DNA of 64,000 nucleotides. It comes from Candidatus Rifleibacteriota bacterium (GTDB taxonomy: Bacteria > Muiribacteriota > Ozemobacteria > Ozemobacterales > Ozemobacteraceae). The stretch is taken from contig JADFZL010000001.1 in assembly GCA_015232575.1 (NCBI GenBank), positions 310,001-374,000 of the forward strand, in the 5' to 3' direction. The notes below the pieces were generated by a model. The model ran no database searches and had not been told where the DNA came from. It was given only the letters and a program-made list of their open reading frames with translations. The translations under genes and the position numbers were made by a program. Every line of letters starts with the position of its first letter. Position 1 is the first letter of the stretch. This document shows, in pieces, positions 36,059 through 43,917 of this stretch.

Positions 36059-38179
36059 TCATTTTCCCGGTTGAAGTTTTTTGTATTCAACAAAAGATTG
36101 TTTTGCCAATTCGCTTCTTCCTGCTCTGCTTAAAAGAGTTCCCAGGTTATAGTGTGCCCACCATGCCTTTGGCACCAATTTCACTATTTCGGTGAAATAT
36201 TTTATCCCTGTTTCACAAAATTCTGCCTTTTCAAAAAAAGGCGAAGATATTTCAACTATATCGCTTGAAAATCTAGTTTGATCCAAACGAATACAGGCTT
36301 CAGAAAATTTTATTGATTCACTGAGCTTTCCCAGTTTTACTGCAGAAACAGATGCCATATAGTTTATCTGATAGTCATCATTGCCCGATAACACTGACTG
36401 AGTAAAATCAGCCAGTGCATCATCGAAACGCTTTTGAGAAAAAAGAAACCTGCCACGGTAAAAGCTCGCCATACCCGATTGATCCAAAAGAATGGCTTTT
36501 TTAAAGAAATCTTCAGCAGAGGAAATTTCTCCAAGTTTTTCAAGGACAAGTCCCATATTCGTTTTTGGCACCCACCAACCTGGATCACTCTTAACGGCCA
36601 TTTTGAAGTAAACCAACGCCTGATCGTATTTTCCATTAGCAAGGCATTCTAATCCCTGGTTGTTGAAGGATATTCCCCTGGAAGATGAACTCACAGAAAC
36701 ACCAAAATCAACATCACAGTTATGCGAAATCCAGATCAATCCTATCGATGCTGAAATCAAGCCGAAGATAACCGCATTCCTCCATAGACTGCTTCGCAAA
36801 ATTTTTGCCCTGACTGGTTGTTCTGCCTGGTAATACTGATGTATCAAGAAAAAGACTGAAAGAAAAAATGCCGAAATTGGCCAATGGTAATAGCGTAAAT
36901 CAGCCGCTGGTGCAACAAAAAAGTAAGGCAGAAAGTACAGCCAGGAACTGGTTGTTACAACTGCCGATGGTAAAATACCAATGCCGTTTTTCCAGAATAT
37001 AACGCAGGCAAGAGTAACCAGGATCGTTCCCCAAAGGTATAACCATGGTCGCCAGATCAGGGTCCAGTTGTCGAGAGAAAAAGAAATCATCTGATAAATC
37101 TTTTTAGAAAAATTTGACTGATTCCATACAATGTTCAAATTATTTTTTGGAATTCCACATTCATAAGCATAGTGAACAGGACGATCAGACCACCCTATTC
37201 CGGCAGCAAAAACCGCAAGCCGGTGTATTAAATAGGCTTTTGGATGATCCAATACTGCCTTTTTCCAGACATCCAGAATTATCTGAACAGTCTTGGGATC
37301 TTCAGTTGTTAATATTCGGTCACGAAGAATAATTCGATCATTTGCCTCATAATACAACGGAAAAATTGAAAATGCTGAATAACATCGTGCAAGCTTTTCT
37401 GGAGTGTCTATATAATTCCTAATTGAAACCGGTATCAAATTCTGATTTGTATGATAAGAGATTCCTGCCAGGTCAAAAACTAACAAAACCTGTTCTACCT
37501 GCCACGGCTTTTCCGAAATAATACTGTTCAAAAACTTCCCTGAAAACATAACAAACAATATTGTACAAATCACCAAAACATATTTAATTATCTTCCATGA
37601 CTTTTCTTTCATTTCGCTGATAATCAATATTCCACTCCATAAGGCAAAAGGAACCACGCAGAAAATGGCATTAATTCTTACTGATGATGCGTATGCCGCT
37701 GAAAGAACGGCGAATAAAAGCATCCAATTGTTTTTATTTTTTGTATATCTGATATTAAAAAATGTACAAGAAAGCATCGCGAACGACAGATGCACATCCC
37801 GCCATATCGTACCGATCATTGCAAAGAGTGGCGGACAAAAAGCAACTACAAGAAGTGCTGCAATGCAACTTTTAGAACTTTCCGGGAAAAGCATGTACAA
37901 TATTTTCTTCCAAACAAGCCACCATATACAAATTTGTAATAACATCATCAGAAATGGACCGGCAATAAAATAGTTTAATATTGCCACAATGAAACTCATA
38001 AGCGGAGGCTGAGTGGAAGAAAAAGACCAATTTGTCGCCTGAAATAACTGGTCTATTGAGTCTGGGCTCATTACACCTGGATAGAACACGCACACAGAAA
38101 CAACAATTCCCAAATATGAGATTATTGAAAAAACATTTATCGAAGAATTTATTCCCTGTACAGATTTATCATTAAGCAT
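36059..38179 (-). CDS. Multi-pass membrane protein (glycosyltransferase-like) with C-terminal TPR domain
   Basis: A 706-residue protein with about twelve membrane segments in the first 480 residues, starting at VFSIISYLGIVVSVCVFYPG. The first loop has the acidic stretch VMSPDSIDQLFQATN, reminiscent of GT-C (family 39/ArnT-like) enzymes that transfer sugars from lipid carriers. Residues 500-700 are TPRs (NQGLECLANGKYDQALVYFKMAV, then GWWVPKTNMGLVLEKLGEISSAEDFFKKAI). TPR tails on GT-C enzymes usually bind the target protein or complex. The stop lies just before the neighbouring glycosyltransferase gene (1-base gap), indicating one operon. Activity is inferred from topology. Confidence 0.75.
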   Translation of the reverse strand: MLNDKSVQGINSSINVFSIISYLGIVVSVCVFYPGVMSPDSIDQLFQATNWSFSSTQPPLMSFIVAILNYFIAGPFLMMLLQICIWWLVWKKILYMLFPESSKSCIAALLVVAFCPPLFAMIGTIWRDVHLSFAMLSCTFFNIRYTKNKNNWMLLFAVLSAAYASSVRINAIFCVVPFALWSGILIISEMKEKSWKIIKYVLVICTILFVMFSGKFLNSIISEKPWQVEQVLLVFDLAGISYHTNQNLIPVSIRNYIDTPEKLARCYSAFSIFPLYYEANDRIILRDRILTTEDPKTVQIILDVWKKAVLDHPKAYLIHRLAVFAAGIGWSDRPVHYAYECGIPKNNLNIVWNQSNFSKKIYQMISFSLDNWTLIWRPWLYLWGTILVTLACVIFWKNGIGILPSAVVTTSSWLYFLPYFFVAPAADLRYYHWPISAFFLSVFFLIHQYYQAEQPVRAKILRSSLWRNAVIFGLISASIGLIWISHNCDVDFGVSVSSSSRGISFNNQGLECLANGKYDQALVYFKMAVKSDPGWWVPKTNMGLVLEKLGEISSAEDFFKKAILLDQSGMASFYRGRFLFSQKRFDDALADFTQSVLSGNDDYQINYMASVSAVKLGKLSESIKFSEACIRLDQTRFSSDIVEISSPFFEKAEFCETGIKYFTEIVKLVPKAWWAHYNLGTLLSRAGRSELAKQSFVEYKKLQPGK

Positions 38180-38180
38180 A

Positions 38181-38978
38181 TTATTTTCTCAAAAAACTGC
38201 TTAGAGCCAACGATAGGATTCCAGTCGCTGTTCGCCAAATATTCATGTGGCTGTGTCCGCTTTTAGGGGAATAATCAAGCAAAAACGGAACTTCCCTAAT
38301 TTTTGCATTACAGACAGACAGGTTAACAAGCAACTCCAGAGTGGCATCGAATCCGGTTCTAATCAATATCTGACTGGAATTTTCTTCAATCAACTTTTGA
38401 AGAGCTGAAAATCGAATAAGCCTGAAACCACATGTGTAGTCACGAACTCCAGAAACAGGAATAAGTATTTTCAATACTATTGCAGCTGCAAAGCTCAGGA
38501 ATCTTCTATAAACACTTAGTCCGACAACTTTTGAACCTTTGCGAAAACGTGAAGCTATTATTACACCCGCTTTATAACGATCTATTGTTTTTATCATTGA
38601 AAATATCAGTTCCGGAGGATGTGTTCCGTCAGAATCCATTGTCACCAGAAAATCTTCATGGAAGGCATTTTTACGGGCGTATTCCAATCCATCTTTCAAT
38701 GTGGCACCTAGTCCTGCGTTCTTTTGGTGGGTAATTATTTCGAAAGATGAAATTTTTGTCTTATTTTCTGCCAATATTTTATCAGATCCGTCGGTAGAAC
38801 CGTCATCAACAAGTACAAAAGCACAATCATAGCCAGATTGTTTAAGAAGCGAGATTTGTATTAACCATCTGTCAATCAAGCCTTGAAGCCTTGCAGCTTC
38901 GTTATAGACGGGAAGAACTATCCAGATTTTCTTTCTTGAATCAGATGAGTTCAAAACTTCGTTTTTTATCGCGGTCAT
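38181..38978 (-). CDS. Family 2 glycosyltransferase (dolichol-phosphate-sugar synthase-like)
   Basis: A 265-residue GT-A enzyme. N-terminal nucleotide-sugar fold IWIVLPVYNEAARLQGLI, then LVDDGSTDGSDKIL, HQKNAGLGATLKDGLEYA and the metal-binding MDSDGTHPPE; C-terminal hydrophobic segment FLSFAAAIVLKILIPV and DYTCGFRLIRF. Such enzymes usually load a sugar onto a polyprenyl phosphate, which a GT-C membrane transferase then uses. That fits its place between two large membrane proteins, forming a plausible lipid-linked glycosylation cassette. Confidence 0.9.
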   Translation of the reverse strand: MTAIKNEVLNSSDSRKKIWIVLPVYNEAARLQGLIDRWLIQISLLKQSGYDCAFVLVDDGSTDGSDKILAENKTKISSFEIITHQKNAGLGATLKDGLEYARKNAFHEDFLVTMDSDGTHPPELIFSMIKTIDRYKAGVIIASRFRKGSKVVGLSVYRRFLSFAAAIVLKILIPVSGVRDYTCGFRLIRFSALQKLIEENSSQILIRTGFDATLELLVNLSVCNAKIREVPFLLDYSPKSGHSHMNIWRTATGILSLALSSFLRK

Positions 38979-39021
38979 ATCTTCAAAAGATCCTTGTGAA
39001 TTATTTCTCTATGGAATAATA

Positions 39022-40938
39022 TCATTGATTTCCTATTTCCTTGAGACGTGTATTGCAGATACCTTCTGTAACTTTATCACCATATTTAACAGCAAAAGAA
39101 AGAGCTCTACTGTAGTATAAAATTGATTCTTTTACTCTGCCAGCACTGTCAAGAGCCCTCGCAAGTTGAAATCCAGCACCAAAATGATTTGGATCAAACT
39201 TCAGCATAGTTGAAAATATTTTTATTGCATTTTTTGGATTGTTTTTAGTTTTCAATTCGATGAGTCCATATTCCATAAGTTTGTTCTGAACAGTATTTTC
39301 AAGAATAGTAGAATATTGATGCCATTTATTAATTTCCTGGTCTACATTCCAGATACCAAAAACGGCTGTAAACATAAGAAAAATGAAAGGAAAAAGCTTT
39401 GAAAAAATGGGCATAAAAACGCCTGAATTATTTGAAATTATATCCAATATTAATTCCGATGGAAGTTTTCTGATATTTCTGAAAAGACCTGTAATTGAAG
39501 TCAATAATACAGTCAGAGGAAGAATTATAGCAGCAATGAAATGGTACATTCCATATTTTTTCAATATATTCAATATCCACATATCAACACTGTTATCCCA
39601 GCGAAATAATGCTTTACTGTGTGCAATAAGTGGAGACATTTCGGGAATAAAAAGATGACAGTAAAGGGGCTTAAATTCAAGGTACTTTTCTGCAAGAACA
39701 ACATTCCAGAAATTCACCATAAAATGTGTTATCTGAACCCAGAATCCAGCAATAGAAAGAATTCCAACTAGAAAAAGAGCTTGCTTTTTCTGACTTTGAA
39801 TCCAAATCGCTGCCGGAAGCAACAGCAATGGAACTACCGCACATAGATAACGTGGACCAAAAGCCCACATTCCGTGCCAATTCAAAAATTTAGAATAAAA
39901 TATCAGATAGACTACTGTCTGAAAGAGTATAAAATAAGCTTCGAACCGAAATTTTCTGATAAATAATCGCAGGAACCATGGCGCCAGAAGAATGGGCGGG
40001 GAAAACAAAATTATACTATGTCCCGGGCTGAAAATGTATCCATATAAACCTGTAATAATCGGAGTAGTGAAGCCCTCTTTTGCATAATTCCCCACAGCAA
40101 AAATGGTTCCAAATTTGTAATATTGATCAATTGCATGTAACAGCAAACCAGCCGCAAGTAACAGTAGGAATGGAAAAGAAAGTTTTATTACTGATTTTGC
40201 ACGTTGCCAGCTTGTACGATCAGGAAATATGTGCCACATCGAAACAAAGTGATACAGGATTAAACCGGGCAATGCAATCACAGAAGGATAGCGAAATTGG
40301 ATCATCATTGCAGCAGTTATTCCAGCGAAAATCTGTGATTTTTTGTTTTGTGTTCTTGAATATTCAAACAAGAAGTAAAAGGACCAGAGAAGAAAAAAGC
40401 ACTCTGATGAATGCTGAAAGAAAGTCGAACTATAGCTTGCGGGAAGGGTTGCCAGACCAAGGATAAAAGTTGCAGACAAAGAGCACAATGGAGATGCACC
40501 AAGTTTCAAATTAAAAACAAAGAATACGACAACCAGAGCAGCAGTTAGAAAAGAGTTCAATAAATTTACAAAAAATATTTCAATCTTTCCCCCCCAAACT
40601 CTATTTCCCTCGCATATCATTGATCCGGCAAGAACGGATATTATGTCTGCTCTTCCCGATTCCTGAAGTATTATTTTCACTGCTTTGCTTATTGCCAGAA
40701 GGGGGAAAACGGCAACTGCCTGGCCTGAATTGACCATGGAATACAAACGTCCGTCTCTTCCTGGAACTCCTTCAGACAGTTGAACAGAAAAATCCAATGA
40801 ACTCCAGAATGACTCAGATGCCTGATAGACCTGAACTTCATCAGTACTTATAAAATGACCACGCGACAACAATAAGTAGCATGAAAAAAATACTAAAAAA
40901 AGCCAGCAAACCATTCTTCGAAGGGAACTGTCAATCAT
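39022..40938 (-). CDS. Multi-pass membrane protein with C-terminal TPR tail (GT-C-like)
   Basis: A 638-residue protein with a similar plan to the gene at 36059: about eleven membrane segments (first MVCWLFLVFFSCYLLL), a large first periplasmic loop with STDEVQVYQASESFW, and a C-terminal stretch with TPR features (LKTKNNPKNAIKIFSTMLKFDPNHFGAGFQLARALDSAGR). GPRYLCAVVPLLLLP resembles the late loops of uncharacterised GT-C membrane transferases. It is first in the run toward the family 2 enzyme (43-base gap). Function inferred from layout. Confidence 0.75.
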   Translation of the reverse strand: MIDSSLRRMVCWLFLVFFSCYLLLSRGHFISTDEVQVYQASESFWSSLDFSVQLSEGVPGRDGRLYSMVNSGQAVAVFPLLAISKAVKIILQESGRADIISVLAGSMICEGNRVWGGKIEIFFVNLLNSFLTAALVVVFFVFNLKLGASPLCSLSATFILGLATLPASYSSTFFQHSSECFFLLWSFYFLFEYSRTQNKKSQIFAGITAAMMIQFRYPSVIALPGLILYHFVSMWHIFPDRTSWQRAKSVIKLSFPFLLLLAAGLLLHAIDQYYKFGTIFAVGNYAKEGFTTPIITGLYGYIFSPGHSIILFSPPILLAPWFLRLFIRKFRFEAYFILFQTVVYLIFYSKFLNWHGMWAFGPRYLCAVVPLLLLPAAIWIQSQKKQALFLVGILSIAGFWVQITHFMVNFWNVVLAEKYLEFKPLYCHLFIPEMSPLIAHSKALFRWDNSVDMWILNILKKYGMYHFIAAIILPLTVLLTSITGLFRNIRKLPSELILDIISNNSGVFMPIFSKLFPFIFLMFTAVFGIWNVDQEINKWHQYSTILENTVQNKLMEYGLIELKTKNNPKNAIKIFSTMLKFDPNHFGAGFQLARALDSAGRVKESILYYSRALSFAVKYGDKVTEGICNTRLKEIGNQ

Positions 40939-41166
40939 CTCAGCGCTCTGGTTGGTTTCAAAAAATTACCCATAGACATTTATAATGCGACTCTATTTTA
41001 TTTCAAATCGCTCTTGAATTCAATGAAAAATTGTCTAATGGAAAATTGTCTATCCAATACAGATTCGTTGAAAAGAGGAGCGCTAATGTTTCTGAATTAA
41101 TATGTCGATGACTTATTCAGAGATCAATAGAAAGTTCAGATAGAAAATCTTAAGGAGAACAAAACC

Positions 41167-41277
41167 ATGGACAAACAGACATTACTGAAAGCAGAACCAC
41201 GGAAAGTCGAAATTCCTGACTGGGTAAGACTAAACACTTCTCTCAGCGGACTTCCACCCTGGCAACGCGGCAGATAA
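41167..41277 (+). CDS. 36-residue small protein with strong ribosome binding site
   Basis: AAGGAG lies nine bases before ATG 41167, and a hairpin with T run follows 127 bases after the stop, so this looks like a complete small gene. The peptide is MDKQTLLKAEPRKVEIPDW then VRLNTSLSGLPPWQRGR: charged N-terminal half, Pro/Trp/Arg-rich C-terminus. No membrane segment. I do not recognise it. It could be a conserved small protein or a peptide precursor; no modification gene is adjacent. Confidence 0.55.
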   Translation: MDKQTLLKAEPRKVEIPDWVRLNTSLSGLPPWQRGR

Positions 41278-41403
41278 TATAAATCAGAAAGAATTATGTC
41301 CAATATGCTCCGACAGGAAATCCGGTAAAAGCAATTACATTTGCTTTCGTCAGGTCGTTTCTTTATGCATAAAGTTCATTGTCTGGAGAATAATTGGGGA
41401 AAC

Positions 41404-41455
41404 AGGTTCAACTTTTAGGTGATGACAAAGTTCACATAAATGTTGAACCTTTTTA
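41404..41455 (+). terminator. Hairpin with T run
   Basis: AGGTTCAAC (41404-41412) pairs with GTTGAACCT (41442-41450), followed by TTTTTATAATTTTTG. The loop is long (29 bases) but contains further weak pairing. It could end the transcript of the 36-residue gene. Confidence 0.5.
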
Positions 41456-41518
41456 TAATTTTTGATAAACTTTTCAAGTGATTTAAACTTTTAATAAGTG
41501 AGACTTGGAAATACATAT

Positions 41519-41953
41519 ATGAAGATACTTGTCGTAGAGGATGACTTTGTCGCTAGAAATGTTTATAATGAATATCTTAGACCTTATGGGGTGTGCGATG
41601 GTGCAGAAAACGGGCTGGTAGGACTTAATGCATTCAAGTTTGCCCTGGATTGCGGAAAGCCTTATAAACTGATTTGCCTCGACATTTCGATGCCAGAGAT
41701 GGATGGTCAAACACTATTGAGAGAGATCAGAAAATACGAAGCAGAAAAGGGAATAACAGGTTCTGAAGGTGTTAAAGTAATAATGACAACCGCTCATAAT
41801 GACTATCATAACATAATGACTGCTTTCATAGGTCAATGCGAGGGTTATATAATAAAACCTATTGGAAAAGAGAAACTTCTTCAGCAGATGAAAAAACTTG
41901 GTCTGATAGATGACGGAATTTTAGGAGGTCCAGCTCCGCGGGAAAACACATAG
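41519..41953 (+). CDS. Single-domain CheY-like response regulator
   Basis: A stand-alone receiver of 144 residues: KILVVEDDF acidic pocket, phosphorylated Asp55 in LICLDISMPEMDG, conserved Thr in IMTTAHND and Lys in YIIKPIG. No output domain, so it works by protein contacts, as in chemotaxis or phosphorelay. ATG 41519 (GGA nine bases upstream) begins directly at the domain; the earlier GTG at 41498 would add seven unneeded residues. No partner kinase is in the window; it could feed the flagellar motor but nothing here shows it. Confidence 0.9.
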   Translation: MKILVVEDDFVARNVYNEYLRPYGVCDGAENGLVGLNAFKFALDCGKPYKLICLDISMPEMDGQTLLREIRKYEAEKGITGSEGVKVIMTTAHNDYHNIMTAFIGQCEGYIIKPIGKEKLLQQMKKLGLIDDGILGGPAPRENT

Positions 41954-42163
41954 AACTGGTATGTATTTTCAAGTGATTTCAGAGAGTTTTTCTGGATAGA
42001 CTGTCAAATAAAAACGGGGAGGAGACCTGGAATTTTTCGGTCAAAGCTTTTATTTGTCTGACGTTCAAGAACCGTTTTCCTTTTAAGATGTCAGAAATAA
42101 CGCCCTAACTGGCTATTTCGGGTAAATCTGTCTGTTTAATGTTGTGTTGCCCCATGAAAAACT

Positions 42164-42523
42164 TTAAAGCTTCTTTGGCAAATTCTTGATTTTGTTTTCA
42201 TTTCTCACTTTTTCAACCAAAGACTTTAATAATTTTACCCTTTTAGCGGCTTTTTCGTAAAAATTCTCATGTGTTCCAATCAAAAACACAGTGACTTTGA
42301 ATGCATCCATCTGAACAACTTAAGCCACTCGATATTCTCCGCTTCCCTTTATTGAAAGCTCCAATGCCCTTATTCCCTGAAGATTTTGCGACAAACAATG
42401 TCCCTTTTCTGGCACAGAGGCAAGCTTCTTTAAATGAGTAATAATTTCATTCTCTACATTTAAAAGCGCTTTCAGATCCTTGACAGCAGGTCCTGTCAAT
42501 TCAATAACAAACAAGCCGGTCAT
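42164..42523 (-). pseudogene. RelE/ParE-type toxin interrupted by a nonsense codon
   Basis: From ATG 42523 the frame encodes a RelE/ParE-like toxin start (FVIELTGPAVKDLKALL, QGIRALELSIKGSGEYRVA), then a TAA at 42320-42322 (codon 68). Continuing in the same frame the sequence is clearly the missing C-terminal half (VVQMDAFKVTVFLIGTHENF and YEKAAKRVKLLKSL) up to a stop at 42164. A single base change of a Tyr codon (TAT/TAC to TAA) explains it: RVAY is the expected core strand. Total length of 119 codons is normal. It overlaps its antitoxin gene by four bases. A reinitiated or suppressed product is possible but the toxin is most likely dead. Confidence 0.8.
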
Positions 42524-42777
42524 TTTTTCCTTTTTGCTACCCTTCGTTTTTTTTCGTAATCTTCCAGAGTAACAGTATTACCCTTTCTACTTTCTTCTAT
42601 GGCATGTTGCGCCAACAATTCAAAAGGATTTTCTGCCTTGGCAAGCTTCAAAATATTATTTTTTTCTCTTTTAATAAAAAAAATATCGCCTGAATTTATA
42701 CACAAACTTTCTCGAATTTCCAACGGTAAACACAACCTTCCCTTGTTATCAACTTTACTTGTTATTACTTCGTTCAT
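42520..42777 (-). CDS. AbrB/MazE-type antitoxin
   Basis: An 85-residue protein with an N-terminal swapped-hairpin DNA-binding domain (ITSKVDNKGRLCLPLEIRESL, IFFIKREKNNI) and a basic C-terminal tail likely to wrap the toxin. It precedes and overlaps (ATGA) the broken RelE/ParE toxin gene, the usual order for an autoregulated antitoxin-toxin pair. The antitoxin frame is intact even though the toxin is interrupted. Confidence 0.8.
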   Translation of the reverse strand: MNEVITSKVDNKGRLCLPLEIRESLCINSGDIFFIKREKNNILKLAKAENPFELLAQHAIEESRKGNTVTLEDYEKKRRVAKRKK

Positions 42778-42865
42778 TTTTTTCTCCTATTAGTGGGACT
42801 ATCCTACTAACATGATAACTAACTATTCTTTTATCCGCAACAACTATTTTTAATTTTCCAATACC

Positions 42866-43738
42866 TCAGCGTTTACTGCCGTATTTTTCGAACAATTCCT
42901 TCGTTAACTCCTGAGCTTTGGCTATTTGTTCTGGTGTCATATTTCTTTCGAGCTCGATCAGACTCTTTTTACAAATTTCGGAATCCTCACCTGTTAAGTT
43001 TTCCGCTGCAAGATTAAACCATGCATATGCCTGAGTATCGTCTTTTGGAACGCCTTTGCCATCAGAATACAAAGCGCCAAGCATGGACTGTGCATTTGCA
43101 TTGCCTTGTTCAGCAGCCTTGAAATACCACTTAAAAGCTTTTTTGTAATCTTTCGGAACAACTTCACCAATGCTATATATCAAGCCAATCTTAAATTGTG
43201 CGTTCGGAATGCCTTGTTCTGCTGCTTTGAGATACCACTTAAAAGCTTCTTTGGTATCTTTCGAAACACCTTTTCCCCAGTAATACATAACACCAATACT
43301 GTACTGTGCTTTTATGCTGCCTTGTTCTGCTGCTTTAAAATGCCACTTGAAAGCTTCTTTGAAGTCTTTCGCAACGCCTTCTCCATTGTAATACATAACG
43401 CCAAGATAAAACTGTGCAAATGCATTGCCTTGTTCTGCTGCCTTTAAATACCATTTAAAAGCTTCTTTGGAATCTTTCGGAACACCTTTGCCGTAGTCAT
43501 ACATTGAGCCAATAAAGTACTGTGCAAATGCATCACCTTGTTCAGCCCCTTTGAGTAACCACTTAAAAGCTTCTTTGTCGTCTTTCTGAACAACTTTGCC
43601 GCGATAATACATAATGCCAAGATCAAGCTGCGCTTCTGTGTTGCCTTTTTCTGCAAGCTTTCTAGTTTTCTCATAAATTGTTTCTGCATTGCAAATCACA
43701 CTGACCATGAATAACCATGATACAAATATTTTCTTCAC
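42866..43738 (-). CDS. Exported Sel1-repeat protein
   Basis: A 290-residue protein starting at GTG 43738 (GGGGA seven bases upstream), which gives a signal peptide KKIFVSWLFMVSVICNA. The longer open frame to 43888 runs through a dispersed repeat and is not credible as coding. The mature part is six near-identical 36-residue Sel1 units of the form AQYFIGSMYDYGKGVPKDS plus EAFKWYLKAAEQG, ending with a capping helix (RNMTPEQIAKAQELTKELF). Sel1 proteins act as protein-interaction scaffolds. The high similarity of units at the DNA level suggests recent tandem duplication. Confidence 0.88.
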   Translation of the reverse strand: MKKIFVSWLFMVSVICNAETIYEKTRKLAEKGNTEAQLDLGIMYYRGKVVQKDDKEAFKWLLKGAEQGDAFAQYFIGSMYDYGKGVPKDSKEAFKWYLKAAEQGNAFAQFYLGVMYYNGEGVAKDFKEAFKWHFKAAEQGSIKAQYSIGVMYYWGKGVSKDTKEAFKWYLKAAEQGIPNAQFKIGLIYSIGEVVPKDYKKAFKWYFKAAEQGNANAQSMLGALYSDGKGVPKDDTQAYAWFNLAAENLTGEDSEICKKSLIELERNMTPEQIAKAQELTKELFEKYGSKR

Positions 43739-43787
43739 AGGATTATCCCCGATATTAAATTTACGCCCTCCGGGCGAATTATTTATT

Positions 43788-43868
43788 GTCATCTCGACCG
43801 AAGGGAGAACTCTCCGAAAGGTTAGATCAAGTAGAAAATACAAGATTTCTCCCTTCGGTCGAAATGAC
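43788..43868. repeat. Paired REP-like element (inverted arms)
   Basis: GTCATCTCGACCGAAGGGAG at the left and CTCCCTTCGGTCGAAATGAC at the right are inverted copies with one mismatch, separated by about 40 bases. The complete paired form of the element seen as half copies at 12431 and 18733. It could fold as a long hairpin RNA or be a small non-autonomous transposable unit. Confidence 0.8.
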
Positions 43869-43917
43869 AAAGAAAACACTGCCAACACTCGTTCCTCCTG
43901 AATCAGGAAGCCTGAAA

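Noticed and set aside
43739..43888. Longer N-terminus of the Sel1 protein
   Set aside because: The added codons come from the paired repeat, and the GTG at 43738 gives a signal peptide with a binding site.
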